The notes: a model not told the origin generated them from the letters alone. 64,000 nucleotides of DNA from Sinonovacula constricta (GCA_007844125.1 CM017557.1:57550857-57614856), one strand, 5' to 3'. Positions 10,750 to 21,471 are shown, counted from the stretch's first letter. Numbers and translations: made by a program.

Positions 10750-11031
10750 ATTATTTGCTTGTTGGTTTTATCGTCCCACCAACAGTATTTTAGTTATTTG
10801 GTGATAGTGCCTATTTGAAGGAGATGTAGTGCTGCCTTCACTGTGCACATCAGACCATGCAAGATACCCTCGCATGATACCACACCCAGTCACATTATCC
10901 TTACACCGGGCCAACCAGTCATGGAACTTTATACCTTTATATTTGCCACAACCATCATGACTTTAGTATGTCATGGCCTGGAATCAAACCCAGGACCTCT
11001 ATTTTCTACCCTACTGTTTTACCAGGTGCAG
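10750..11031 (-). repeat. SINE-C copy, diverged, minus orientation
   Basis: Carries the family tail 'ttggttttatcgtcccaccaacag', the body words 'gtagtgctgccttcactgtg', 'gataccacacccagtcacatta' and GGGCCAACCAGTCATGGAAC, then a B-box complement in GGAATCAAACCCAGGACC and the head end 'taccaggtgca'. A plus frame at 10843-11034 lies inside this SINE and is not a gene. Confidence 0.8.
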
Positions 11032-11110
11032 TGATATTTATTAAAACCCAATACTTCATTTTTATTTCTTTTGCTAATAAACTTCATATAAAGGTAAGTT
11101 TATCTATTCT

Positions 11111-11182
11111 TAGCAGTCAATAGTGTAGATCAGACAGTTCTCAGTAGGGAGTGGGCTGAATTGGATCCAGACTATTTTGCCT
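11111..11182. repeat. HR palindromic repeat
   Basis: The left arm TTAGCAGTCAATAGTGTAGA lacks several stem bases. The loop has CAGACAGTTCTCAGTAGGGA, and the right arm is TTGGATCCAGACTATTTTGCC. Confidence 0.6.
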
Positions 11183-11245
11183 ATATCTGATAAATGTGTA
11201 CTAAGCAGACTAAAAGTTTAAGAAGTCTCATGAAGAACATGTTTT

Positions 11246-11476
11246 TTTTTGTATTGTTTGTTTCTTACATTGCACCGACACTGCTATGGTCATATTGGCG
11301 ACATCCAGCTAATTATTGGTGGAGGAAGACCCCAGACTTGTGGGTAGATCCACATGTTAGCTGGAAAACTTCCCCACATGGAAGTTCTTGCCCTGACCTG
11401 GACTCAAACCTACACGGTGAGGAGCTGAGGAGTTTCAGGTCAGCTACTTTAACTGCATGGCCACGGGCGCCCCTAC
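11246..11476 (-). repeat. SINE-A, near full length, with imperfect TSD
   Basis: On plus it runs from T-rich tail through 'ttgcaccgacactgctatggtcatattggcgacatcc', ATTGGTGGAGGAAGACCCCA, and a B-box complement in GGACTCAAACCTACAC, to 'ggccacgggcgcccc'. GAACATGTTTT (11235-11245) and GAATATGTTTT (11477-11487) look like a diverged 11 bp target-site duplication. Frames on both strands across it are artefacts. Confidence 0.85.
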
Positions 11477-11699
11477 GAATATGTTTTAGATGTGCAGAGG
11501 TCTTCAGCATGACTTGGGGTGCATCGGTGGTTCTACTCAGATATTTGTCTAAGACCCTCCCATAGATAATAATAGTACAACATTACTTGCGTTGATGCAA
11601 ATTTGAAAATGAAAGACTTAACATAACATCTGTTGATAGACTGATCTTTACTCTTGCTTTATTTTCAGAAAGTTAATTGCAAAGGTAACTCAGACTTAG

Positions 11700-11780
11700 T
11701 GCTTATTAGATCTATTTTTATTTTGTGTTTTACGGCACACCGACACTTGCTAGGTCATAGGGTGCCACCTAGCGTTATTA
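11700..11780 (-). repeat. SINE-A tail fragment
   Basis: The sequence 'gtgttttacggcacaccgacacttgctaggtcatagggtgcc' matches the 3' tail of the SINE-A type and has no body or head. An even shorter relic (GGGTTTTATGGCACATTGAT) is near 15990. Confidence 0.5.
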
Positions 11781-11782
11781 TA

Positions 11783-11853
11783 CAAACAGAGCAGATCCAA
11801 ATCAGACGGTTCCCCAATGGTTCTGCCTGATCAAAATCTACACTTTCTTGTCT
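11783..11853. repeat. HR palindromic repeat, diverged
   Basis: CAGAGCAGATCCAAATCAGA is followed by 'cggttccccaatggttctgcctgatc' and then AAATCTACACTTTCTTGTC. The arms pair poorly but word order matches the family. Confidence 0.5.
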
Positions 11854-11859
11854 AGATCT

Positions 11860-12420
11860 GATTAAGTACATTTGGTGAACTTTCTTCAGCTCATAAAGAG
11901 AAGATCGAGCTCAACTCATCTGTAACAAAAAGTTATTTTTCTCAATTTTCTGCAATGAAGTAAGCAATTTAGTTGTCTATTTTTTTAAAATACCTAAACA
12001 ACTCAAGCAGATAGTTTTATTATGGTGGTTTATATCTTTTATGGAGAAGTAATGTTGGATTTTTTTTATTTGATGATTGTTATTGAAATTATTGCAATAT
12101 TATAAAGCAATATATTTTGAAACATGCTACGAAAATAGGAATTAATGTTCAGTAGATAATGTCTGATATTAAATGTTTAAACTGGAAAAAAAGATGCGTC
12201 ATTATAAACATGTTTCTGCACCCCATGAATACAAAGTGCTTGTTTGCTTCTTTTTTTATTTTGTCATACATAACAGTGACATAGTTACTATAGCAATGAC
12301 AAGCTATTATTTGTAGAGTATGACCACAGATAAATGTATTGATATGATCCATGGCAGAATGTAGGCAAGCTGAAAGACATCCAAACATTCCGAAGTTTTC
12401 ATATCGACCATGTCTCAAAC
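11860..12420. other. AT-rich non-coding sequence
   Basis: I see only T-rich simple sequence (for example near 12058). A minus frame of 89 codons (12149-12418) has scattered hydrophobic residues and no motif. Confidence 0.4.
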
Positions 12421-12429
12421 CTATGCAGA

Positions 12430-12540
12430 AGTGATGCGCCGACGATCGGAAGATATCGATTAGTGGCGTTTTAAAGCTTCTCTATGTCGATAATCGATGT
12501 CATTCTCTCAGAATCGATTAACAGAAGAGTGCAAATGCAC
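12430..12540. repeat. Cluster of ATCGAT palindromic words
   Basis: GATCGG, ATATCGATTAG, GTCGATAATCGATG and AATCGATTAAC occur within about 100 bp. In this CpG-poor window the CpG density is notable. It could be a small inverted-repeat element or a regulatory island just upstream of the start-codon-like site at 12612. Confidence 0.35.
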
Positions 12541-12611
12541 TCCAAATAAAGGAACAGGTTCTGTCTTGTACACTTATCTGACCATAAAGGGAAATCACTC
12601 TGAAATTTAAA

Positions 12612-12642
12612 ATGGCGGCCCTAGAGATTTACGAGCATCTGG
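12612..12642 (+). other. Possible first coding exon (very short)
   Basis: ATG at 12612 is in a good initiation context (AAAATGGCG) and encodes MAALEIYEHL before a GGTAAAAA donor-like site with GT at 12643-12644. Without splicing, the frame closes 5 codons later at TAA. Short MAA-type first exons with a nearby donor are common in animals. Nothing downstream in the window is an obvious partner exon, so this rests on start context plus donor alone. Confidence 0.15.
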
Positions 12643-13439
12643 GTAAAAAAAACTAAATTAAAAGTGTGGATTTTACAAGATTTTGTCCTTGAAACACCAA
12701 CTGTTTTGTAGAAAGTTGCAGCAAGTACACTATAGTATTGAGTAATTATGTAAGCTACCAATCAAAAACAGTTTGTGAACGTAGCATGGAAACAAAATGT
12801 TGTTGAGGGTGTTTGTTTTTTTAATTTGCAACCGCAGAGAATGTTAAGAACTTGTTCTTAGGAAGTACATGCAGACTGACAAATCAAGAAGACCTCTTGC
12901 TATTCCTGGAGAGATAGGCTATAAAGTGGCACATACAAGAGGCAGGTTTTATCAGTGAGTTTTGCCGAACAAGCAAACTTCCTGGAGCATACGCAATGTG
13001 CTGTTTGACACTCTTCAACAGACATAACACAGAATCAAAACAAATTGTGAAACATCTTAGAAGCATTAACAACCTTTACTTTGTGCAAACTTTCTTTGTT
13101 GTTATTTTTAACCAGAATTCCATACAAATTGAAGTGATTTTTTTTAAGTATTAACAAAATATTAATATATCATATTATTTTTTTTCAATATTTTCATATT
13201 TATCTAAGCATCTGTTTTTTCTCTTCCCCTAGACAGAAATTCTTTTGTACAAAGTACAAATAATCTTAACATACAAAACAATTTAAAAATAATGTGTACA
13301 ATTATATATGACTTTAAGAACCACAAATTGTTAAAAGTGAAAATGGCCTAAACAGCTAAATGTTTTGAATGCAAAACAAACACTTCATGGTCATATAAGT
13401 GCAGAATTCAACAGTGGCCCTCATTATTAATCATAATAA

Positions 13440-13590
13440 TCAATTGTCTATACACATTTTTTTATAAATTTTATTTTGTGTACTAATTTAACCAGCACAA
13501 TATGGTTATATTGGTGAAATCCTTAACAATTATTGAAACAGGAAGACCCAAGACTCCTTTCCAGTCTAAAAAAGAACCATACCAGTTAAT
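13440..13590 (-). repeat. SINE-A fragment, decayed
   Basis: 'aaccagcacaatatggttatattggtgaaatcc' followed by 'caggaagacccaagactcc' and 'aagaaccataccag' matches the tail and mid-body of SINE-A on minus. The head is missing. Confidence 0.5.
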
Positions 13591-13611
13591 TGGCTAGATA
13601 ATTAATCATGG

Positions 13612-13810
13612 TAAGGTGGTCTTAATAGCAGGATAGACTTATTAGGAAAAGGTCTATATATATAGCAAGGTGGTGGTCTATTTAACAAAGTAGTTATAAA
13701 AGCAAGATGGTCTTCATAGCAGGATAGACTTATTAAGGAGGGGTTCTTATATAGCAAGGTGGTGGTTTATATAACATAGTGGAAATAAAAGCAAGGTGGT
13801 CCTAATAGCA
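13612..13810 (+). repeat. Tandem repeat, about 91 bp unit, 2.2 copies
   Basis: The unit starts with AAGGTGGTCTTAATAGCAGG at 13612 and AAGATGGTCTTCATAGCAGG at about 13702. A partial third copy starts near 13793. Each unit also contains GCAAGGTGGTGGT, so the unit is itself partly repetitive. Confidence 0.75.
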
Positions 13811-13814
13811 ACAC

Positions 13815-14670
13815 TATCCTACAGAAAGGTGGTCTTATAAGAATTGTGATCTAAACAAACATGTGCTTTTTATGAGCAATGTGGCAACCTAAAATTGAAT
13901 AACAAGTAAAGGGTTTTTAAGATAAAGTTTAACTTTTTTATTGCATTTTCATTTAACATTGCACTAACATACCTTATAACATGTACATTGACAGATGATG
14001 TGTCATATACAACCTGACAACCAAAAAATTGTTGGGCCAAAATAAATAAACACCAAAAATGACCCAAAGGATTTCTGGTTAGCAATTATAATGCATGCCA
14101 TGAAAATATTCTCAGCGCCAACATGCCTTTAGATTACAAACTGACAAGATAATTTAACAGAAGGATTTAAATAAGAGAGAAAGTGCAAAATATGCAAACA
14201 TGACACTCAGTGGAAAATTACAATGTAGCGAAGGAAATTGAAGGGTTTGAGATGAGAGAATGCGACAAGAGTTCATGAGAGGTGACAGAAGGTGAGAGAC
14301 ATAGAATAAGGCGAGAAAAGAACATGGGGCTAGCAATTTTCCAACATGCTGACCAACCATAGCTGTCTCATTCAATAACCAAAACTATGATCCAGCTAGG
14401 AACAATATGTTTTAGTTATTGTAAGAAAAAGACCAGGTTTAATCCAGGTATGAACAGAATATCCAACCTTCCAGTTATTGTTGAAATACGACCCCATGCC
14501 CTACCATCAAAGCATGTAGCTGAAGGGGACATGAACAAGTTAATTGGATAGGAACACATGAGAAGTTTGACAATGTTTTTGATGACCCTTAGATTGCATA
14601 CAACACAGCACACCCACTGCTTGAACATGGTCATAAAAGTTTACTTCATAGTCTGCTAAGCACATATTTA
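13815..14670. other. AT-rich non-coding sequence
   Basis: Three minus frames of 71-73 codons occur in succession (13870, 14154 and 14416), but none shows a domain, and their start and stop positions do not suggest joined exons. Confidence 0.4.
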
Positions 14671-14676
14671 TGATGC

Positions 14677-14748
14677 TTAAGCAAAAAGTATGGATTCTGA
14701 TCTGCTATCTCCTAGCTGGTAGCTGTCAGATCAGAATCTGCACCAGAT
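14677..14748. repeat. HR palindromic repeat, diverged
   Basis: AAGCAAAAAGTATGGATTCT pairs with AGAATCTGCACCA. The central 'gatctgctatctcctagctggtagctgtcagatc' is itself palindromic. The TA-GAT stem is replaced by matching GATT/AATC changes. Confidence 0.5.
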
Positions 14749-14859
14749 GGCTCTAATTTCATAAAAAGTTCATTAATAACTGCCATATGGCTACTAATAT
14801 ATTCTTGAAATAAAACATAAAAAAGAGGGAAATTTCTTAACTTTTAGTCAGTTTATCAC

Positions 14860-14886
14860 ACCCACTCCCACCCACCCACCCACACC

Positions 14887-14928
<42 letters not shown>
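14860..14928 (+). repeat. (CCCA)n followed by (TA)n microsatellite
   Basis: CCCACCCACCCACACCCACA runs straight into a TA dinucleotide run of about 40 bp (14889-14928). The TA tract is able to form cruciform or slipped structures. Confidence 0.95.
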
Positions 14929-14932
<4 letters not shown>

Positions 14933-14999
14933 GCTTGCATTAATAGTTAATTCAAGATCTGCTAGCTCTCTGCTGTGAGCGGTCGAATTAATGTAATAT

Positions 15000-15305
15000 T
15001 TATGTTTATTCGTTTTATCATCCCAACAACAGTATTTCAGTTATCTGAAAGATGGTGTTTACTTGAAGCAGATATAGTGCTACCTTCACTGTGTATATCA
15101 TGACGTGAACACCTGGCATGGTACCACACCCAGTCACATAATCCTGACACCGGGCCAACCAGTTGCGGAACTACCCTTATATTTGCTTGAGCATTAGCAA
15201 GGGAGCTATACTACTACCATTTAATGTCTTTGGTATGTTGTGATCGTACCTAGGGCCTCCAATATCTGGAGCCTACAATGTACTGATTTTTCTACCAGGT
15301 CCAAT
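15000..15305 (-). repeat. SINE-C copy, full length, diverged
   Basis: It has tail 'tgtttattcgttttatcatcccaacaacag', body 'agcagatatagtgctaccttcactg', 'gtaccacacccagtcacata' and 'cttatatttgcttgagcattagcaagggagc', and a head ending 'ttctaccaggtcca'. The B-box is degraded to 'gatcgtacctaggg'. Confidence 0.8.
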
Positions 15306-15655
15306 GTAATATATATCATATACAAGTAAACAACTAAGAATTCAGCATGAGCATCGAACAAAATTTAGCATGATAAGGGTTAAATGCTATATGACCCTTT
15401 ACAATGCCAATGTGCATTAAAACCTATGTTTGGAAACACCATACCTTATGTCTTAAGCATTTTTACAGTGAACGGTTGAGAGGTGGGGACAGACGAATCA
15501 TTAAAAAGACATTGTTTTCATGATTTATTGAGGCGATGTGTGTAAACTGACCCCAGTTTTGTGTAGCTGGACACTTTTATAAAGTAGCCAATGGTTTACT
15601 GGCTCATGATGGACTCACTGACGACCCACGACCCACCAGGGCTATCTCACACTGT

Positions 15656-15780
15656 GATAAAAACATGGTCAGAGATATGAATATAACACCACCTTTTCAA
15701 AGAACAACACAGACATTGATAAAAACATGGTCAGAAATATGAATATATAATAACATGGACTTTTTTTAAAGAACAAACAA
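15656..15780 (+). repeat. Imperfect tandem duplication, about 62 bp unit
   Basis: GATAAAAACATGGTCAGAGA at 15656 recurs as GATAAAAACATGGTCAGAAA at 15718. Each is followed by ATATGAATAT and an AAAGAACAA motif. Confidence 0.65.
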
Positions 15781-15784
15781 ACAT

Positions 15785-16890
15785 AGCAAAAGCTGATCTA
15801 GATTTTGATAATATGTGATAAAAATTTTATGAAAATGCACCTCCTTTTCAAAAGAATAGAGCAAGGATTCCAGACTGCAATAAAGCAATGTCAAAAATGC
15901 TTTTGATATGTCTCTTTTGCAAGAAGAACAATTTCAGCATACTAATATTAAAGGTAAAGGAATAGCACCATGCAGAAATCTGTATTTTGGGTTTTATGGC
16001 ACATTGATACTTAACAGGTCATATGTTGTGCAGAAATCTGGTATTCATTCACAAACATGTACTTAAAAAATCATTTAAATGAGTATGCATGCTCGTCTAC
16101 TCTATGCAAAAATGGCAGACAGCAGCCTTATCATTAATATTTGAATTTGTCATTGAAAAATGTAGAATTAAAAACCAATTCTTACTCAACAATGAAGTAG
16201 GTTGATCTCCTGTTCTGGATTGTGCATTTTCTACTTTGAATTGGGAATATCTTTTAAAGCAGAACATGTTTTCTTACAGCTGAAATATTGTAGGGAATTT
16301 TACGCTCCATAATTACGAATATTCTTCTTAACAAAAAAAACGCTCTAGACTCTGATTTTCAAAAACTCTTTTTGCGAGGCTTTGTTCATCTAGGCCCATG
16401 CAATGTCATAAAATGATGCATTAGAGTCAACATTTGTGCATCTGATTGGTCAAACTTGAATGGCAAGTAAAATAATTATAACCAATCAGCTGCTCTAAAA
16501 TGAACCATTCCTTAGTTACTGTTGCCATCTGCTAAATCCCATCTTTAAATGGAATGCTAAATTATGTACACCATAGCAATTCATATATGATATTCATCAA
16601 CAAGTGGTCAGAAAGCCTGTGATGCTGCATTCATTGTGTAAGAGTTTTGTGTGGTTGCGCATTTTGTTTCAAGCCATGATTAAAATTAATGTAATGTGTG
16701 TGAGTAATCAATTAAAATATTTCCCATGCATGTACAAACATTCCACTAAGGTGACATATCATACAAATTAAGGAATGTATAAGTAAGGACACTTATCTTG
16801 CAAATTTATAAATGTACAATAGTTATGTTTACATGTGCATAGTTTAGCTAGATTAATCATTTGAAACCAGAACACAGACAAAGACCAATT
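15785..16890. other. AT-rich non-coding sequence
   Basis: I see no named repeat. Two direct CCAAT-type words in inverted arrangement (ATTGGTC near 16447, ACCAATC near 16480) flank about 30 bp; this is probably chance. Confidence 0.35.
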
Positions 16891-16894
16891 CAAG

Positions 16895-17441
16895 TATCAA
16901 AACTAACTCCTTTTACGCTGATTTGTAACTCCTATGACCGCTTAGCCTGTCACCGTGTGGGCTTGAGTCCCATTTGGGGCAAGGGACTTAATGTGGGAAA
17001 GATGGGATGGGATGGGATTTGCCAGCATTTCTGCCAATACTGTGCAGCAACATTTCTTTCATTATAGCACAGGGGTACTTATGAGGTGCCCAAGGACTGA
17101 ACCCGGCCTGTCCATTATACTGACACCGACGAGTCAGGCGTAATGCTGTCCCCTTAGCCCTGAGCGTTAGGAGGGAAGCCACTACTACCAACACTAAAGT
17201 CTTTAGTTAGAACTGGCCTGGGTTTGAACCCACAACCTCCTGATTTGCAAGCCAAGGCTCTACTACCTGAGCTATTGCGGCCGGTTAATTGGGGAAGGTC
17301 TACCAGCTGAACTGCAATACGCCAGTGGTTCTACCTAAACATTTGTTTTGGCCTCTTCCTTCACCAAAATAGCTGGACGTCGCTATTATGATTGCAACTG
17401 GTTGCTGCGATGTATTTAAAAAAAAAACAAAAAAAAAAACT
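16895..17441 (+). repeat. SINE-A, plus orientation, split by a SINE-B
   Basis: The head with B-box GGGCTTGAGTCCC and 'ggggcaagggacttaatgtggga' occupies 16895-17001. The body and tail resume at about 17285 with 'ggggaaggtctaccagctgaactg', 'gtggttctacctaaacattt', 'ccaaaatagctggacgtcg' and end in an A-rich tract at 17417-17441. The interruption is the SINE-B at 17002-17284. Together the two parts make one full SINE-A. Confidence 0.85.
17002..17284 (-). repeat. SINE-B inserted within SINE-A
   Basis: Minus-strand copy of the family described at 48690. On plus it starts with (GATGG)n, then 'gccagcatttctgcc', 'cacaggggtacttatgaggtgcc', 'gacaccgacgagtcaggcgtaatgctgtcccctta', a B-box complement in GGGTTTGAACCCACA and the head complement TGAGCTATTGCGGCCGG. 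Flanking TTAATGTGGGAAAG (16988-17001) and TTAATTGGGGAAGG (17285-17298) are a 14 bp target-site duplication with three differences. Confidence 0.9.
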
Positions 17442-17454
17442 CCTTTTATCATGT

Positions 17455-18151
17455 ATCACCATCTCAGTTATAGCCATACTGATGATGTCTATCTTATTAT
17501 CAGCGGAGTATGAACCCAGAAATGTCTGGGTAGAATGACCCGCACACAGCACATCAGCTGGAATACCTCCCCACTTGAAAGATTTAACACTAACATAGAC
17601 TCAAACTTAGGTGATGAGAGGTTGAGAAGTTAAAGGTGGTATTTAACGGTTTGCCTTTATTAAATACACATTCTAATATCTAACCACTGCTTTGGAGTGG
17701 TCATACTTTTTGCATAAACCCATACTTTAGTCATTTTAAAGATGATTTTTAACACAAACTTTATTGTTAGACTGTACTAATCGTAAAAAAATTACTCTAA
17801 ATGTACAGTCTTCAAAAAGTGCCATTGTGGTCTCTGCTAAAAATAGATAATGATGTCAGAGCTGCTTACCCGAATGACGATATAAACGTAAGTGGTCACA
17901 TGGTTTTCCAAGTATAAAAATAGCTATCCCTGTCTTGTGGGTCAGATAGAAAACACCTGTTTGCAATGATGAGTGCGGATTTATCCTTGAATTTTTCACA
18001 AAGACTTTGGCATCAATAAACAGAATTTTGCAAGACGTTTTTCAGTACAAATGACTTATTTGATTATTTAAGAAATAATTTTTGGGACCAAACTGTCTGT
18101 TACAACGTTAAATAGTCGAGGTGACTCTATCTGCTAAGTCACAGGCAACCC
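17455..18151 (-). repeat. SINE-A, minus orientation, split by a TTAA-MITE
   Basis: The tail and body lie at 17455-17629, with 'atgtctgggtagaatgacc', 'catcagctggaatacctccccac' and a decayed B-box complement ACTCAAACTTAGG. The head resumes after the MITE as 'agtcgaggtgactctatctgctaagtcacaggcaaccc' (18111-18151), which matches the usual 'cggcgactctaccactatgccacggacgcccc'. Confidence 0.75.
17630..18110 (+). mobile_element. TTAA-MITE copy 3, inside SINE-A
   Basis: TTAA at 17630-17633 and 18107-18110. The left end is AGGTGGTATTTAACGGTTTG and the right end is CCAAACTGTCTGTTACAACG. The interior shares 'atttataagcataatagtgacctctgc'-type words (in reverse) with copies 4, 5 and 9, marking a sub-family distinct from copies 1, 2, 6 and 7. 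Confidence 0.85.
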
Positions 18152-18154
18152 AGC

Positions 18155-19290
18155 TTACATGTATCATTTACTTTTAATGTCATATGGCACATCCATGCTA
18201 AAAATTCCTGAAATAACCTGAAAAAAATAGGAATAAATTACAATCTGCCTTTCAAACCTAAATATAAAAAAAAAGTAAATAAATAATAAAAAGTAAATAA
18301 AAAAAGCTCATATTCATCATATAAAGCATTATTGTGAAAACTGTCAGACAATAAAAAAGTGGTGAGCTCTTTTCAGATAGGATTTTAATGAAGGAAATAT
18401 TTCAAAATGATCGTTTCTATGGAAACCATTGATAATGGTTGCTGAATTAAACATCTATTGTGTGATTAAAGTAACACTCTAACAACAACAGAAAAACTAG
18501 CAGAACTGCAACAGAATAAAATACTCGTAAATAATCAATTTTATGCATCAAATTGAAAAAATAAGCTTTTAAGAGTAAAGTAAAGGTTATTTCAGGTTTT
18601 AAAAGGTTAAACATAATTAAAAAGTTTTTTCTAAAAAATATAACTTTTTTAAAGGTTTCACTATAGGAAGCATGTAATTATGCCCAACTCTGCTTGCTCA
18701 GATGTCCTAGTGCTTTTGTACCATTCACAATGAAAAATGATTACTTAAGATCCTAAAAAAACACCTGACAAATCTAGCCAAAAAGTGCCAACAGGATTAA
18801 ATGGCACAATTTCTGCAAAATACCTCAAATGTCATAGGGCTAATGTACCATTCACTCAAATTGTGGTGTATATTCAAGCTTAAGTATTAAATTCTCACAT
18901 TGTTACATTTTGTCACATTTTGTTACAGTCAACCATTGACACAGTTCCAGTCCTGTCCTATGTACCATAATCACCATGGTAACAATGTCCATTAATTGAT
19001 TGACAGTTTGTGATGCACAGAGTATCAGCTGACAACTAGGAAGGTGACCATCTATTGTACCAATTTCCAACCCAATTTAAATGTGTAAGCCTATCATTTA
19101 GGAGTAATAAGACTTATGAATAGCAATGATACGCCGAGAAAATATTTATAATACCTTTAAGGAAAAATAGAAGTTTAATTTAAGATTATTTACCATCTTT
19201 TTTTAAAATAAATTAATGTAAATAATAATAAACCAACAAAACTTACACAAAATTAAAGTCTTTATTACCATGTACCCATATAATAACGCA
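18155..19290. other. AT-rich non-coding sequence
   Basis: A-rich stretches near 18260-18350 and T/A-rich near 18600. No family recognised. Confidence 0.4.
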
Positions 19291-19308
19291 TGATACATTT
19301 TATTATAT

Positions 19309-19607
19309 TGTTTGTTTATTGGGTTTATCGTCCCACAAACAGTATTTCAGTTATCTGGAGACGGTGTCCACTTGAAGCAGATATAGTGCTGCCTTCACTG
19401 TGTATAGCATGCCGTGAACACCTGGCATGATACCACACCCAGTCACATTATCCTGACACCAGGCCAACCAGTCCTGGAACTACCCTTATATTTGCTTGAG
19501 TGTTAAAAAGGGAGCTTTAACAAGGGAGCTATACCACTACCATTTTTAACGACTTTGGAATGTCGCGGACCAGGATGGAACCCGGGGTCTCTCGTACCTG
19601 GAGCCGA
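19309..19607 (-). repeat. SINE-C, 5'-truncated, with perfect TSD
   Basis: It has the full tail and body, and the head is cut after 'cctggagccga' so that the A-box region is missing. ATTTTATTATAT (12 bp) is repeated exactly at 19297-19308 and 19608-19619. Loss of the head end with intact 3' end and TSD is what incomplete reverse transcription produces. Landmarks on plus: 'ttgggtttatcgtcccac', 'ctggagacggtgtccacttgaagc', ACACCCAGTCACATTATCCT. Confidence 0.95.
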
Positions 19608-19782
19608 ATTTTATTATATGCTGATGATATAATAATAATTATCAGCTTAAGAAATATAAATTTATTTCATAACACGGGAAAAAAATGGCAACAAGAAGCT
19701 CATATACCAGGAATGTATTCAGGCCAGAATTAACAGATGCAATAGCTAAAAAGTAAGAACATCATGCCATCTTAATACAGGC

Positions 19783-20287
19783 TTAAAAGTGGTATCCAAC
19801 AGTTTGGACCAAAATATTTTTTTTCAACCAAATAAGTCATTTTTACCTGAAAAGATCATGCAAAATGCTGCTCATTGATGCCCTAGATCAATGTGAACAG
19901 TGAAACATAAATTCCCATTCCTCAATGCAAAAAAGGGATTTATATATCATAGCCATGCTGCAGAGATAGCTATATTCAGCTAAGAAAACCATGTGACAAC
20001 TCCCTTTTGAGATTACATTATATTGTCATCTGGGTAATCTGCTTTGACGATTTATCTATTTTTAGCAGAGGTCACTATCATGCTTATTTATAGATTTGGA
20101 ATGATTGAACTTTTAGTGTGTTTTTATTGCAAATTTTACTGGCTTACATTGTAGGCAGTGTTCAAAACCATCTTTACTTATACTAAAGTATGAGTTTATG
20201 TGGAAATTATGACTAAATTCCCCAAACCAGTGGTAGGGTGTTGTTACGTGTATTTGATATAGGCAAACTGTCTGATACTCCCTTTAA
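19783..20287 (-). mobile_element. TTAA-MITE copy 4, minus orientation
   Basis: TTAA at 19783-19786 and 20284-20287. The ends AAGTGGTATCCAACAGTTTG and CAAACTGTCTGATACTCCCT are inverted. Interior words 'aaataagtcatttttacctgaaaagatcatgcaaaatgctg' and 'cattgatgccctagat' are shared with copies 5 and 8. Confidence 0.85.
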
Positions 20288-20626
20288 AGGATGAGATACA
20301 TGTATATAATTACCATTTACAGCCCAGTTTACCTTCATTTTGTCAACCTAACATTCTATCACAAGTTAAAGACTACTTACAATAACATTCCTATCATAGT
20401 ATAAGGCAAACTGCCTCATTTCTAACCAGGGTCCTTATCAACAACAGCTGTATAATTGCAATATTATAAGAATCATCAGTCAAGATGGCACTTGATGGTG
20501 ACCCTAGCATTTGACCACCCGTGACATTAATCCTTATCCTTCGAAAATTAAGAATAACCAACATAGTTTTTAAATTATTTGCAAAAAACTAAATGCATAT
20601 GTTGTATGCATATTGCTTAAGACTAG

Positions 20627-20700
20627 ACAGCAAGTTATGCAGTTCCTGCTCAGACAGCTCCCGGTGTGAGCTTTCTGATCTGGATCTATACTCTTCGCCA
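20627..20700. repeat. HR palindromic repeat
   Basis: CAGCAAGTTATGCAGTTCCT, loop GCTCAGACAGCTCCCGGTG, then CTGATCTGGATCTATACTC. The left arm is diverged, the loop well kept. It lies inside an open frame (20593-20793) that is therefore unlikely to be a gene. Confidence 0.6.
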
Positions 20701-20799
20701 ATATTACTGCTTATCTGGTTAAGGGTGAAGTGTAGACGATCTCTTTCCTATCAAGGAATTGGACCCAAGTCTCAATATGGTTATCAAGATTAAAATATC

Positions 20800-21465
20800 A
20801 GGGTGGATGTAACCTCAGCAATGGAATTAGGTCCAGGTTTAATAGCCATTCAGAGAAGCATAGCGAAAAAAAACAGTTGTGAAAAGGTTGAGGGTTCAAT
20901 GCTCGGTTGAGACTCACAAATGGCATCATCAAGGGCACTGGTAAAAGCTAGAGGAGCAGAAGTAGGATAAGGTCTAATGGAGTCATGACAAGTACGGAGG
21001 TGAATTTGCCACCTGGAAGTGAGAAGTCTGTGAGTTCAATGACCAGTTTTGACTTACCAATAGTATTATGAAAGGTGAACTTAAATTTTTTTCTTCTTTA
21101 GAATAGCATACAAGAGAAGAAGTAAAAATTGTATGTGACACAGAATTTCCCAACATGCATATTGTGAAAAAAGGGTTAAATTATAATGAAGAATCACTCA
21201 GACATACAGAATGGTGGACTTGCAAGTCTGGAGTAAGAAGGTTGAGTAATCAATGGCCTTATGGCAGCTAAATGTGACAATAAAATAAAATAAAATCGGT
21301 TCATTTATATTTACAAGGACTATAGCAAAATATACAATCACATGTAACAAATGCATGCAAAATTAGAGTCACACACAACAAAACATCACTTAGCATTAAA
21401 AGTTTTGCATTACATTAGTGTTTAGTATGGGTTAGATTCTCTAGAAAAATAAACCAAATTTTAAT
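20800..21465. other. Unclassified non-coding sequence
   Basis: Contains an (AAAAT)n run at about 21279-21296. The segments GTGAGAAGTCTGTGAGTTCAATG and related phrases near 20880-21060 look internally repetitive (two 'gagggttcaatgctcgg / gtgagttcaatgacc' blocks, about 140 bp apart) and may be a decayed tRNA-headed element. Confidence 0.35.
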
Positions 21466-21471
21466 GAAAGT

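Noticed and set aside
11194..11565. 123-codon plus frame
   Set aside because: Covers a SINE-A with a target-site duplication; explained by the repeat.
16440..16490. Inverted CCAAT boxes as a promoter
   Set aside because: Isolated in AT-rich sequence, with no CpG rise, TATA arrangement or downstream start-like exon.
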